A DNA stretch of 64,000 nt. It comes from Albugo candida (lineage: Eukaryota; Oomycota; Peronosporomycetes; Albuginales; Albuginaceae). The position numbers were made by a program, and so were the translations under genes. This document shows, piece by piece, positions 23,025-36,820 of the stretch; within the stretch, counting starts at the first letter, position 1; the number at the start of each line of letters is the position of its first letter. The stretch is from positions 182,206 to 246,205 of the forward strand of contig CAJNAR010000022.1 in NCBI GenBank assembly GCA_905220665.1, read 5' to 3'. The notes beneath the pieces were generated by a model. That model ran no database searches. It saw only the letters and a program-made list of their open reading frames with translations, and was not told the origin of the DNA.

Positions 23025-23560
23025 TACTGACGCCGTCTGCATCTACGTCAACGTATAGGTAGACATCGAATAGACCGAGACCACCTAGGGTACTTGAGTT
23101 GCAAGGCAGCATAAATAATACATTTGCATTGATCAATCTAGTATTTCGCCATGCATGAGTATTTCAGGTTGAACTATCGCTATCTGCATATAATGATGAT
23201 ACAAGAAGCAACAGGAATCCGCAGGCAGCTTGTGATACCTACCTATTGCTCGCTATATGGCTCTGCTCGACATTGGAAACTCTTTGGTACAAGGATAAAA
23301 TTTCTCTCGTCTTGATCGTTTGGAACACGACTGACTCAATATCTGGACTCACAGGGTAAGAGTGATTGGTCGTGCTATAGGAAACGACTCAGCTCTCGCC
23401 TCAAGATAGAGCTACAATTATGAGGAGCATGTACCGCTGATTTCGCTAGCCTGTGACATGTAGAGGTCTCGTATCTAGTGTAAATCCTCTTGCAACTAAT
23501 GAGATGAGACTTCTCGAGCCTGATGGGAGGCGATTGAGAATGTCTAAATATTGCCACACC
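23025..23560. repeat. 3' flank shared with the intact gene (inverted)
   Basis: Starting directly after copy 2, the sequence matches the reverse complement of about 53720-53200: CGCCGTCTGCATCTACGTCA, then GCAGCATAAATAATACATTT, then a CTAGCCT...GGTCTC...TCTAGTG block near 23445. The duplicated unit therefore extends at least 0.5 kb past the coding sequence. Confidence 0.7.
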
Positions 23561-26500
23561 TTTACAAGTGCATTCTATGATAAAATAAATTCAAGCAGAA
23601 CCTAGTAATAAGCACGGATGCTTCTTCTAGCAATGCGCTCACATTATGTATTTTGCGTGCGTGAGCTTTGCTCTGTCGAGGTGTTTCAACTATCAATTCC
23701 GCCGCTTATAGCGATGCTGCTAGCCTACACATAAGTAGATTTGATATCCTTATCACCGGCTTTTATAATTTCGCTCAAGATACCCAATAAAATTATAACT
23801 CCAAGCTAATAATTAGCGGTCGGATTGGTTGTGCAACGGAATTATTAACTGTGGTTGGTGAGATATTCTTCTTGCATGGCCAAGTTTAAACTCGGATAAT
23901 TCACATTCTGAGCAGAACTCTCTCTCTTGATTATCTCTATCGGTCCTCATGTGTTAATTAAAATGGAGTTGTAGTTTCGCATACTTTTCTAAGAAGAGAG
24001 AATCAGATAATTGATGAATGTTGAATCGTATCATCCGGTCGTTATGGGCACCTCGACATCTCTTTTATTAAACTGAGATTCTAAGAGATGGGTTGTGAAC
24101 ATCAACGCATATCGGAAAAAACAGAATAAAGAGTGCTACTTTCGGGTTTGGATCATTGAAATTCTTCTGTTTTATTGCGCAAATGCACCTAGCCTCTGAT
24201 CGTGATTGATCTTTGTTGACATTAATTGCAATCTATATATCTATAAAATTAGGCCGCCAAGTTACTGCACAATAGCCTCACCGTAACATCAGCAATGTAA
24301 GAAACGGAAATCATTAAAGCTAAAATTGAATTTTGTAACGAGATCTGCTCTTAAGGTTTATAGCATGGTGTTATTCTACTGAGGCTGGTGACCGATGGTT
24401 TTTTCGGCAGCGTGTATCTTCCATGTAACTAGTCAAGTAAACTGATGTTCGGGGTAGTAATCTTGAATGAAGATAATTTTTTGACCGAAATCTTTTCTCA
24501 CTAGGAGACTGAGTGGCAATACTTCGAGCCAAAACGGTTTCCTGATCAGCTTTATCATCTTATGGGAATTTTAACCAAGGTATCCAATGTATTGCATATC
24601 GAGCAACACGTGCATCTTTCAAGTATCTATATCATCTACACCAGCTTCACCGAGCAGGGTGTGGTGTATCCGGCTGACAAAGGTTGACATATAGCGTCGG
24701 CAAGATAAATTCTCTCCCTGGTGTATGTATGGCCTGTTGATTGTTTAGCTAACCATCATCTATGTTTTTCGATTAAACTAATTCAAGAAATTACGACACT
24801 GTGTCCCGAGATATCGGTCAACTCGACATCGAAATTCTTCAACTTCAATATACGAGTACTGACACAAATTATCCTAGCTTTTTTACCCAGTCAAATCTAC
24901 GCAGAACATAATATAAGACTGATTCTTGACAATCATTTGGCTTCGTTTGCAGCTGTTTGTAGCTGTTTGTATGGTTGAGTGTTACCAAACCGTCACAGAG
25001 AAGCATAGCGGTAATCTCAGTGATCTCGCAGACGTATAGGTAGTTTCGTCGAGATCAGCATTTCTAGCCTCTCGAACCATTTGATACCGTGGCTTTTTTC
25101 TTCGAGCAAATTGTGCATACTCTCATTACGCAGTGTTTCTTCCATCCATTCTCCAGTATGAGATTTCGTGCTGTGTACTTTCAGATGAGGATACATAAAA
25201 TCAGGATACTACTTCCCCTATCCAGCTCTAGTCTCGCCCTGTTACAATAAATGGGGGACCAAAAAGGCTTCCTACAGAACGTTTGACGATATGGTAGACA
25301 GTCCAAGCATTATATTTCTTTTTATACCATGCAGAGGATGATGGATAGAGATATTGGGACTCTCTACAATCACATGCAGTTAGCATGTCTAAGTGAAACG
25401 TCGGCTTGAATTAAAACAGTACGGTTTAGAGATATTCGAGGGCGAAAAATACAGATTTGAGCATTCCTATTGAGATTTTTCTGAATATTGGATCACAATT
25501 CTATCTAAAATGATGTGGTTGCAAAAAACCGTGTAAAGTATTACCCTTCTTCACTTCAATATGGTGCTATCCAACACAATCATGACGAGTCGAGTAAGCC
25601 GCGTTTTCAACTTAACGTCACGCCTTTCTCGAAGCCTCAAAAATAGTCCAATAAGTAAAGTGGCAACTCAGTTTGTGCGACTGAACGCACAATCCCGTGA
25701 TATATGATTTATTTGAGTAAGATAAACACTTTCAGAGACCAACTAGTGGACTTTTTCATAGACGACATTTAGTTCCAAAATATCAAAATAGTTTTCAGTT
25801 CGTCCACTGGAAGATCGTTGTGATTACGCTGTAACAACTCTTAGAAACCTGAAATAAATTTATAAATGTCAGGGTGACCAACATTCGCTAATGCCGATGA
25901 ATTTATCGTCACTCGATTACTTGCGGCTTCTTCAAGAAGCCGCAATGGTCTGGTATAATCTGAAACGAAGAGAACTTATTTTGTGCTGTGTTCATTCATC
26001 AGTATCAAAAGGTACTTGCGATCAGCGTTAGCCAAATTGGAATTCATTTCACACAAAACGTACCAATTTTTAGTCACACACAAACGCATTAAGTTATTAT
26101 TTTGCGGTTGTCCGTCACTCTCTTTTATACCGAACTCCCTATCAAACACGGTCAAATTATTAAAATAACAGCAAATCTGTCACTCTCTTACCACATCCTA
26201 CAAGCTAAAAAGGCATGCCTCCGGCCCCCTCAAGAGAACTACTTTCCACTAAATCGTGCTATTAGTCAAACAGCGTCGTTTCCTGGGAAGACCAATGATA
26301 TCAGACTATCACTGGTAGAGCGTTTTTCAAAAACAAAAGCAGTAGGCTAAAGTTCCGCGGGCATTTTGAGAATAAGTTCAACGGTGGATAACATGCTCAG
26401 AAGCCAGCATCCCGATATCAATATTAGTATGGAAGAAACGGACAACTATCCAGCGTGTAACTCCTTATATTTGTCATTATCAGCTCAAATTTAAGTATTT

Positions 26501-29300
26501 GAGGCGAATACCGCATACCACATTTACTCTTACTATCCTCAATAGCTTTAATCCATGAGTTTTATAAAGAATAATGTTCTCCATCGAGTGCGCCACTGCG
26601 GATTCGTTTACATCACCGATCAACATGAAAGTTGAACTTAGTTGTCAACGAGGTTAAAGCAGCAAGTTCATCATTTTGATTGATGTCCCTATGCACGGTA
26701 GAAAAGCTCTAACAAGATGAATCATTTAACCGCAGACGCTAGATTTAGACGGGCATAAGCCTTTGCAGATGTGTGATTGGAGTAGAGATAGCACTGTCTC
26801 GCTCATATTGACCGAGCTTTATACATCAGAACTACTCATTTATAGAAGACGAGAAAGTGAGAAATGAAAGGGAAGCATTTATGACATGTCGTTCCTGAAA
26901 GATATGTTCTGTTGCAAACTGCTAGAAAATCATGATACCACATCTCAAACGAAATGTAAACAATGTTTCTCAATATGTTGTAGGACGTGGAAGTGATCTT
27001 TTCTTGACTATTCGCTAGGATTACGATTATTCGTCAATAAACTTCAATTGTCATTGCAAAGGAATAGATAGGTATTATAAGCATTTAAGGTGGTCGTCGC
27101 TCGCTGCAAAGCGTCTCTTTTGAGACATTATGTCGTAAGGGTAAAGCAAAGGTCGGATAAATCGTCCGCAGTCAATTAAATTCCACCCAAAATCTCTGGT
27201 ACAATGCAGATTTGGATAAAGAAGATAACGATACTTCAACTTGCGTAAATGAAAAAGAAAGTTTGATCTATGCATTTGATGTGCGAATTTAGTTAGATAA
27301 CAGTATGTGATATGCAGTTCACAGAACTATCCCGAGCTCCATAACAGCTCGCAACAGCCCTGCGTTTCGAGTATTAGCATGTTGGAACATTCACCATTCG
27401 ACAGTACCGGAAACTTGGATAGGGCTCAACGATTGCATTGATCCTGTTTTTATAAAACGTCTTTCGAGTATAATATAACAACTTGTAAAATGAAATATTC
27501 TCAACTGATCACTCCATATCATGGTACCATCTTCCCCAATGTCCGACTCTGTTCATCAAAGTATACTTGATACCCTCGATCCAACTTTGATATATTGGAG
27601 GGGAAAAGGTCACATAGCTCGAGGATAAGAAGAAAGTGCCCCGACTTAGCTTGCAAGACTTATGTCCTTAATTGTTTCAATCCAACGTTTGAGAGAGAGA
27701 TACTGTCTGACTTCCAAGACAAAGTACTATTATGATCATTATGAAGCCTAATTTCGATTAAATCTTGCCTCCCGTTGACCACCATCACAGCTGTCAATTT
27801 TGATCGGCTATTGTTTGTAATTAATTCCACTGATAAAGCGTTTATTGTTTCCGTCCTTATGTACGTGCCCTTCTTCGTATGATGGATAAAAGGGTCACTA
27901 TGTTAGTTGAATCGCGATTTCTTATTTTACTGATATGACTACACCTTGAGCAACAATATCGCTATCGAAATCGTTGGTGCCCATTAGGGGAGTATTACTT
28001 TAGAGCAAGTAAATACACGAATTGCTTCGTGGTTTCGAATGAAAATCCACTTGGAATCATGACAAGCATTCCTGCATGTTTGAGTTAGCTGGTATGCATG
28101 AAACAATGCACGATAATGTTTTGAAGCATCTTTCTACATGATGTCTTGACTGACCCCATAGTATCGACTTGGTCTATTCGTTGTGGGTATTTTCTAACTA
28201 ATTTTCGCATATCGCATTGAAGTGATGACATACGGTAGTCCGCTTCAGAGGTGATATTCTGGGTTCTGAAGGTCAACATCACATTTTCAAACAGGCCTCA
28301 TTGCCAGGAGGAAGCGACCGTTTGCTATTGTAAACTATATGTCTTTTGCCACCATTTGGAGAATGAACCTAATGCATTCAAGATTCATTGCTTCCATGGT
28401 ACGAAGGTACCTACCGCGAGAAATTTTTCGTATGACATAATGAATTTGTTTAGGTGTAATTGCGAAATGAATCGTAACTTTTTCGTTTGATAATCGAGCA
28501 TCGTGGTTCGTTGTGCAATAGTGTAATCATATGCATACTATATGATAATTAGTCACATTTGACACTAGTATCTATTGCGAGAACGAGAAGAGATTAGAAA
28601 GTACTGGATGTCCACTAAGTGGGGACATAGATCCGGAAATTCGGTAATATCCGCTGCACCAGTTTCTCCATCATAAAATGAATCTTCACTCAAGGAACAC
28701 TTTCCCAGGAATTATTCAATCACTTGATTTGAAAGGCGTCGTAAATTAGCTTTCCATTAAATTCAGCGATTGGGTGACTCTACTTCCTAAGTAGAAGAGC
28801 TGACACTACTGCTTCCGCTAGACTCATGAGAATTAACTGCAAGCTCTTGAATGATCTCTTGGTGCAAGGACGGTACGCTAACGGCTCGCAAGTAGTTTAC
28901 TTCGTGCGGTTTCTTAACTTCTCGGATTTTGCCGGAGAGAGGGGTTTAAAAATTCTCTTTTTTTTAGCTGGAAGTTTATCAGTACAAGCACGTAATTCCG
29001 ATTGCCCATTCGAATTTCTCATCTATAATTTCAGATTTGAGCTACAAATACTTTCCCGTATTCAAAACCTTTACGATCACCACATTGTATGACATTTTCA
29101 GCAGTTGATCAAAACTCCCATTGACCAATCGTCCATCTCTCTATCCATATGTATATTTGATACAAACACTGTTCAAACCTGTCTCAACTTCTTCTGTTTG
29201 ATGATATATCCCGTGTAATTACTTGGTATTGTGCACACATTAAATATCAGCTATGATTGGAAACCAGGAAATAGAAGTTAGACTGAAACGTAATGTAATA
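23561..29300. other. AT-rich gene-free stretch
   Basis: About 5.7 kb in which I find no coding family, RNA gene or clear repeat. All open stretches are short (under 100 codons), scattered on both strands, and have no recognisable domain. It may consist of heavily diverged repeats. Confidence 0.5.
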
Positions 29301-32090
29301 TGGTAGTTTGAGCAGAAGTTGGTATGTTAGCATGACAAAACGCTTCTTCGAGCTTGGTATCTTCGCCGGATTTTCGGTAGCGTTCGCAGCGAACAGATGC
29401 ACCAGCCTAGAAGCCTTGCTCTAGGTCGGTAAAAAAGACACATAATGTGTGACGAAGAAGTTGTGCAGGTTCTAGATGGTACCATCTTGCGCACGAAAAT
29501 CCCGGAGGCAGCGGACAAATGTAGGTGGGACGAGATGTAGGTGGGACCGAAGCAGAACTACAAGAAGTTTATGAATTCGCGTAAGTGGAGGTTGCTGAAA
29601 AGCGATGTATTGAGCGGAGTGTGAGACACATCGTAAATCCAATTTAGCGGCGTAATCACGGCCTGGATGATAAGTCAAGGATAGGAACGGTAGATATCCG
29701 GTTAGGCCACCTTGAGAGAAAGTTCTAGCAGATATGTAGGTATATATACTGACTTCGACATTTGCCACCAATCAAGTAGCTTATCCTTCCTCTCGGTAAA
29801 ACGACCCACGTACGAGTCCCTTCTCCAGGCTGTCATCGAGTAGATCTTGCCCCTCCGCAATCTGTGCAGCAACTACAAACGCAGGGCGAAGATCTGGACA
29901 TCGAACAGATTTCCTTCGTTCTCTGGATTGCAGAGCTGCAGACGATGTAGAATCGACGGTATGCGACCCGAGGCACCCCAACCCGATTCGGTCGTTCCGG
30001 TGTTCGTCAAAGAGTATGGCTCATGCTGCTGATTTTGGAGAGATCCGAGAGGATGATCGACACGCTGTGGGTACTGCAAACGTCTCGAAAATGTTGGTAC
30101 TCCGATAAGGCAAGATTTGTATCTGCTGAGCCTCGCGACTCTGTAGCGTCTCACGTCTTCACCTACATCGCGTACTGAGAGCCTCTATCGTCCGTACCAC
30201 GTGAAGTAACCTGAGGCTTCTTCTACGACGGACTAGACATATAAAAGCGGAGACCGGGACTCTTCTGCACCTTCAGCAAAACGTCTCTGATCGACATGAA
30301 GCCGTACGACATGTGTGAAGTAGGGACGCCCAAGGAGAGAGACACTGCGAGCATGCGGCTCGAAGCAGCTTCATCAACTACGACTTTACGATGATCAGAA
30401 TGGAAGACGGACGCATTCGCTCGGTCGTGCATGGCTGCATGTAAAGATGATTCAAGGCTACGACGAACGAGAAGACTAGCCTGCTTCTCGCCTAAGTGAA
30501 CCAGGACGTCTACACTGCGTCACATAAGAATGGGCTCTTCCGCTTCTCGTCCAAGTTGGTGCAGATCTCGCATGCATGACGTCCCTGCTGTTCAAATGGC
30601 GAGCGATCGACTCCCAGACGCTCCTAGGCTAGACATCTTCTAGTGCGGCAAAGGTTGGGCTGGGCTGTTTCACGATATGTCCGACAACGTGCTCAAGCGT
30701 TTCCCCTGGTCAGAGACCTACAGGCCTTGGATGGACGACTCGCTGTTTTACAAAGCGCCTGACATGCTGCATCTGCTTACCAGAGTCGCCATATAATCAC
30801 GAATAGGAATTCGCGACAGTATCTGTACGCTTTTTCACCTGTTCCCCTTGTTCGTGATTGACGAGCAAACAAGACCGGATATTGCATCTTCGATATGTAA
30901 GGATGCGATCTGCAAGCCTCGTGTGGAGCTGACATCGATGGTTGACTGCGACCTACGTCGCCTTCACCGGTACACCTCTGGTGCAGCAAGTCATATAGCA
31001 GCGTCTTCCGACAGACCTTTATCCATTACTGTAATTCTCTTACTAGTCGTCTTTACGAACAATAATTAGAACGACGAGGAATGCATAGTAGCAAGCAAGC
31101 GGGTCGGCGACGATAACAGTTCTCGTCAAGGAAAATCTTCTGACATTCTGTCTCGGAGGGAGGGTACTGCGACGATGAGTACGGGATCATAAATTGTGCA
31201 ATATACTTGATTTCGTTCATACTGGGACACAAACATACTGAGAGAGGGTAACTCGGGAGATAATCCCGGTACGTAGCCGCCGAGATGTAATCGACTGTAC
31301 AGTACCGCATCTAGGCGACAAACTCGCAGTCTCACGGGAAGAAGTAACGAGGATTGCATGTAACTCGGAGATGCCGTTTTCACTGCTCCCGTTCCAGCCT
31401 TCGCATCGAACAGCATGTAGTAGCGGCGGCGACTTCGATCCACAACAGGTGAACGGTAGGACCATCGTAAGAGGCTTGGGCGGGCATGGAATGCGCAGGC
31501 AATGTCGAATTCGATCGAAGAATTCTGCAGCCGTGCTGCTTGTACGATCCCTTTGACGCAGATGCGTTACCTCCCTCGCCTTACAGCTTTTACGTGTTCG
31601 ATCGGGGTAGAAGAGGTATGTGTTCACTTCATACTACGGCAAATGTCAGTTCTGGCAGCTGTCTCAACTTTCGCAGGTCAAGAATCACTATGTCAGCGAG
31701 ATACCGAGGTGACTGTTCACGCGGGGTGGCAAGTTGAAGGGTGCAGACATGAGATTCGGTGAGATAGGGATGCTTTCCATTCTGTCAGGTGGGCTCGTGT
31801 ACTGCTTGTGGAATATCGGACACAATAATGACCTTGCAGACGGCTAACCCTGTAACGCGACTGCCAGGAAGAAGGTGAACCCGACAACCAGAGGCCGCGT
31901 TCGTAATGCGCTGGTAAATCCGGACATCCGGCGTAGCAACTATAGTGCGAGACACTTATGACCGACGCCCCCTTATTCATGCGGCCAAATTTCAAAATTT
32001 CAATTTCATGCAGCCTATACTTCTAACGTGCCGATAACCATTTTTTAACCAATCAGGAGTTGTGTAGGTAGGTAGGTTAATCAATCGCCA
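29300..32090. other. Compositionally distinct island, left part: unassigned coding relics
   Basis: The base composition changes to visibly fewer A/T runs and more balanced bases compared with the DNA before 29.3 kb. There is no long open frame, but short stretches look like former protein, such as DMSDNVLKRFPWSETYRPWM near 30680-30740. A second stretch near 30870-31000 carries TRPDIA followed some 25 residues on by LRRLHRY, a spacing loosely like Copia-type polyproteins. A relative of 30540-30690 occurs at 40440-40610. Probably an old mobile or foreign element. Confidence 0.4.
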
Positions 32091-32225
32091 TGATCTTTAG
32101 GGGTTCCTTAAAACACAATTGGATGATCCATAAAATACTTTTATGGACAAGATTTATGGATATCACTTCAGAAGTTCATAACGCCCTCCATATTTTTTTT
32201 TGCAATTATCGCTCCCCAAGAAACC

Positions 32226-34228
32226 ATGCCACGTCTAAAAACACAAATGAAGCACTTGTACATGGCATCAATACATGCTGCAGAGAACAAGAAGCAGAAA
32301 GCTGAATTCCATAGTGATGTGCATGAATTTGAAAGTAGCAGCGCCTTAATTGAAAATGAATCCCAGATGGAGAAAGAAAATGACGTGGAAGAGATTGACA
32401 TGATTCTTGGGATACTGAGAGAGCTATCCGTCCAGTTCTGTATAACGGGAACAACAGACCAGCGCGATATTTGGGAAATTCGTCACGCTCACAAAGGCGA
32501 AAGAAGGCGGTGCTGAATGATGCTGCGGGAGTCACCAGACCGTTGACTGAATACTGGACGCTGAAAGCAATGTTTACAGAAGTTGGTGCTGAAGTGGATG
32601 TGGATAACGCAAATGATGCAGACTTGGATGATGAATGCAATGAATACTAGAATACTGAGTGGACCAAAGCTGATATCAGTTTGGCAGCTGAGAATCTCAA
32701 AAAACTAAATCCAAAGGCAAACGGGAAGAACAATGCTGCACATGCGCGTGAAGCAGCGCTGCTCGGGTACTTTCGACTACTCAAAATAGGAAAAACGAAG
32801 AAAGCGGCAAGTTCCTTTATCTCAGATTCACCAGGAAGAGTGGTTTACTTTTCTAGATCAATACGGACAAGGGCCAGAACATCTATGAAAGACGGGCCTC
32901 TGCCTCACTCGAAGCAAAGGAAACACGCCAAGCGATCAAGTTTTCTTCAGGACGTGGACTGTATCATTACCCTGCAGAAATACCTCCGTGCAAATAAGTT
33001 CAATGCCGAAATTGCAACCTTGAAAAAATACACGAACGAAGAAATCTCCCCGAGTTAGGCCTCGCTCCTTTCCCAGAAATATCGGAACGATGATGATGCG
33101 CGGGCTACATTCCTTGGACATATCCTACCGCGAAGTTGCGAAGGGGATTTACATCGATGGTAATGAAAGAGAAGATGCTCTTGAGTAACGCCTAAAGTTT
33201 CTGGTCAGATGTAGATGGTAATTTCGAGAATGATCAAGATAATATAATATGGCCAGCAGCAAATATCCGACCACTTCTTCTGGCGCCCCATGATGAAAGT
33301 ACGTTTGCTGCCAATGATGGGTTGAAGCGCCATTGGATGCCGGATGGAGAGCACCATTGCGCATGAAAGGCCAAGGGAGATCCATTCATTTCAGTGACTT
33401 TCTTTGTCGAATTTCGGGACGCTTCGCCCTGGACCAAGAGAAAAAAGAGTAGTTTCCGACGCTGTCAGAACAGCATGTATGATCATGCACCCTGTAATTC
33501 ATCATGACGGATGTGGGATGCAATAGACCTCTGCAACCAGGTGCTTGATCGAGCAATCCCCATTTTTGAGGAACAATTTCCAGTCATGCAGGCTTTCTTT
33601 GCCTCTGACAATGCCACCAGCCATGCTACATTTGCTGATGATGCGCTCTTTGCAAACTGCATGAACCTGGGCCCTGGTAGCAAATAACATGTGATAAGAC
33701 AAACGACTTGTGAAATTGAAATTTACCAGGAATTGGTTCTTTATCAAACTTGTCCTGAAGAACGAGGACTTTGGCGTGCAGGCGTTTTACACGTGACTGT
33801 CGCGTGAAATATTCTCCAACCAAACTAGGCTGCTGTGCCAGAAATATCATGGCAAATTTACCATACTTTCTTCGACAGAAATGCACGTTAGAAGAGCTTA
33901 TTGTTGGTGTGCCGGTCAGATGATAATATTTTATCCAGAATTTCATTGTGAACTCAACTTCATTAAGAACTTCTGGGGCTCTGCCAAGCGTTACGCACGA
34001 AAACACTGCAATTATTCTTGGACTGGACTAAAGCACATGGTTCCAAAAGCAATAAATTCGGTCAGTGTGACCGAGATAAGGAACTACTATCGAAAATTGC
34101 AGCGGTATATGGATGTTCACCGCAAAGGGTTAAGTGGTAAATCTGCGGAATATGCCGTCAAAAAGTACCGTTCTCACCGACGCGTGCCAAATTCAATTCT
34201 GATGGACATGAACTGCCTCACGGCTTAA
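32226..34228 (+). mobile_element. Decayed DDE transposase element
   Basis: Broken + strand frames follow the order of a DDE transposase family common in fungi and also seen in oomycetes. They run from an N-terminal charged region (32226-33057) through GIYIDGNEREDALE near 33150, APHDESTFAANDGLKRHWM near 33290, FFASDNATSHATFADDAL near 33600 and FHCELNFIKNFWGSAKRYAR near 33950 to GLSGKSAEYAVKKYRSHR at the end. The catalytic triad is visible: Asp codon 33292, Asp codon 33607 (exactly 105 codons later) and Glu codon 33950. Stops at about 32514, 32648, 33056, 33364 and others, and at least one shift between the second Asp and the Glu, make it non-functional. I could not identify terminal inverted repeats. 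Confidence 0.82.
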
Positions 34229-36182
34229 TACACAGTATCGGGACCATACTTTCGGAGACTGTTTCATAATTGATAATTTTTCAAACATACTTGGTAAAAA
34301 GTGTCGTTCCCAACAGTATAAAGTATGGAAGGTTTTACTAGATTTTCGGGCGGCCGAAATATCTTTCGTCCCATAGAAAATGGCTGAATTTGGCCGAGTT
34401 TCAGAGTCCTACTAGTCCAGCAAAAATAAAGTTACAAACGATTGGCCTCCATTATAATAAAGTGTAGCCGATACTTTACAATTCTGGAATATGTTCTGCT
34501 ACATTAAATCTGTTTTGTCTACCGATCATACGTGCTGGTTATAAGTGTCTTGCACTGTACTCGGAGAAAGGCTATCTCGGCTCGCCTAGCTCGGAGGCTG
34601 ACGACATGAGTGAAGGTAGCAAAGGCAATTACGCCCGCATTCCGTCCAATCTTCAAGTCGTTCAGCTACAAATAAATTTTGAAAACTAGCTGTTGAAAGG
34701 ACCGTAGGAGGCAAGAACACCCCGCTTACCCCGTCTAGAAAACGCAGGTATCGATGTCGCTTTATGCGGACCGCCGCTCAGCTTTACCTCCTTCTCCACC
34801 GACATCTCACTGATTGCCTGCTCAGTCGCTTAGTCTGCTGTTACGCCTGACATTTAAAGCGGCACGTAGAACTTGTTCGTGTTGATGTTCAGCTTGCCAA
34901 AAGAAACCTAGTCATCGCTATGTTCCTCAGGGGTAGTGTGCCCTCTTCGTCGGTGATAGGAAAGAGAATGCGCAATCGAGCAGATCATTTTGCGTTGACA
35001 GGAGCACATGCACTCGAGGACGGATTTCAATGCGGCAACGAGGTAGTAGATAGCCCAGAAGTTTCAGGCCTGGAACAGAAGCCGCGTGCAGCACGCAGCA
35101 TCTGCGCCTAGACGAGCAGAACCTAGGATTTTCTATTGCACTGGAAAGTATCAATCAGGTAAACTCTTGCAAAAGCTTCGGGACAAAGATTGGCGGCTCC
35201 GAAATCGCAGCGAGGGTCGAGAGAACCCGCGTAATCACGTTGAATCGTTTCAACAAGCCGGACTGGTAGCTCCTTCATTCTCGGTATTCCTCACGCAGGT
35301 ATCTTCATCGACGTACCACGGCAAAGAGAGTTCTCTGTTCCCGCACTCGACACGAAGTTTTGGTCACAGACCCCTCAGACAGCATATCGGCGGAGGGGTA
35401 TTGGATGCTCCGCGTCCTCGCCTCCATGTCATTCAGTCTGTACACAATGTGCTCCTGCGTCAACAAGATCTTGCCCCCCCGCGTAGCGATCTTACTAATT
35501 AGCGTCTATATCTTCTGGGTGTTGGCCATCGCATACGTAGACGCTGAAGCAGGAACCAATTATAAGTATTCGTAGGCCTGAACGGTAATTTCCGTGTCGC
35601 TGTCTATCTTGTCGTAAGCTGGCGCAATCATGGCTCAATGCCAGCTGCAAGTTTTTAAGAATACCTGAGACGGACCTACTGGCTGTAGAGTGAGGCAAGG
35701 TTGATGACTTCGAGGAAACGGTAGCTGTGAGACGAAGTAGGTGGGGGCGTTGAAACGTGCGGTTGGTGAATTGACATGTGCATCTACGTTACTTCGTAAA
35801 AATTGCATGAAATCCTGGTGAAATTCATCCAGCTTTGCGTCTCCACCAGATGAATTTGACCTAAGAAACCGCGGCGCCACGAGAAACCGTACATGTTTCA
35901 GCTTTAAAGCAGCACCATCATGACGCGTGACTCAAACTGGCATTCTATAGGTGTTCACAACCGTTGGAACGTCAGATTTGTAGAACCCTTCAGGGGGAAC
36001 GAGGTCCTGTTGAAGTTATAAGCGTAGGCACACAGCATGATGCATAAGATGTCGCATGTATTGAACCCTCTCGGTGAGACAGGTTAGATTACCCATATCT
36101 CCCCGGCATCGAAGCGGAAATGATAGTAAGCATCCCTGACGTAAGGACTTCAGCCATTCTAGACGAGAAGACTACGTAGAGG

Positions 36183-36820
36183 TCATGCCTTTTGCCGGAT
36201 TCGTCGTGCTCCTAGAAAATCTTGACGGTCGTCATCGCACAGAGAGATTGGCCCTACATGTTTCTTAGGCGAGGCGGGCCAGGTCCATTCGAATGCTTGG
36301 AGATGTGTTGGTCGGTAACAGAAGTAGAGACGGAAACAACCTGCAATCCCAGCAGCGCTCCACATTATCCCGAAGAGCACGCCCTCTGACGTCGTACCAC
36401 TGAGAAGGTCATGAAGGAGCGTGTTCAGGATAGCGCCGAACAGGGTAGACTGCTTCCCCGTGCCAATGCAAAAACACGCCTGAGTAGCGTTCGCAATCTA
36501 GAAGCTTTTCACGGAACACAGGCGTCAAGGCAGAGCATTTTTCCCCAGATGAACCCATGAAACAGCGTCAAGAGGTCACCTCAAAGTCCCCGACAAAGAC
36601 ATGTCCGATGGTAGCGCCGGAGTACCACGACATGTCTACCCCTCACCGCAGAGCATCCTTCACCTCGCTAAACGTTGACCGATCAAACGCTGCCTCAGTG
36701 CCGTGTTCCTCGCACGCAGGCTTTGCGGGATAGTCCAGGTTCTTCTGATGCAGGTAGCCACTCATAGCGACAAACCAGACCGCCGTCACCCGCCGGGATG
36801 TGGGGTCGACAAAGCGTCAC
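36183..36820 (-). pseudogene. Unknown decayed coding sequence inside the island
   Basis: Reverse-strand frames give FVDPTSRRVTAVWFVAMSG and AAFDRSTFSEVKDALR, then a stop. After a frame change come ATQACFCIGTGKQSTLFGAI and GVLFGIMWSAAGIAGCFRLY. The alternation of hydrophobic and polar residues and the low stop density within each piece suggest former coding. GTGKQS is vaguely P-loop-like but does not fit a Walker A motif. No family is assigned. Confidence 0.35.

Noticed and set aside
23561..29300. Short open frames such as 24721-24978, 26102-26350 and 28251-28490
   Set aside because: All under 90 codons, no conserved motif, at the density expected by chance in this composition.
31371..31762. 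Overlapping + strand frames in the island
   Set aside because: Overlapping frames in one place with no consistent codon pattern; no start or domain supports any of them.
32226..32516. 96-codon frame as an independent gene
   Set aside because: It is the charged N-terminal part of the decayed transposase and is followed by the rest of that protein in other frames.
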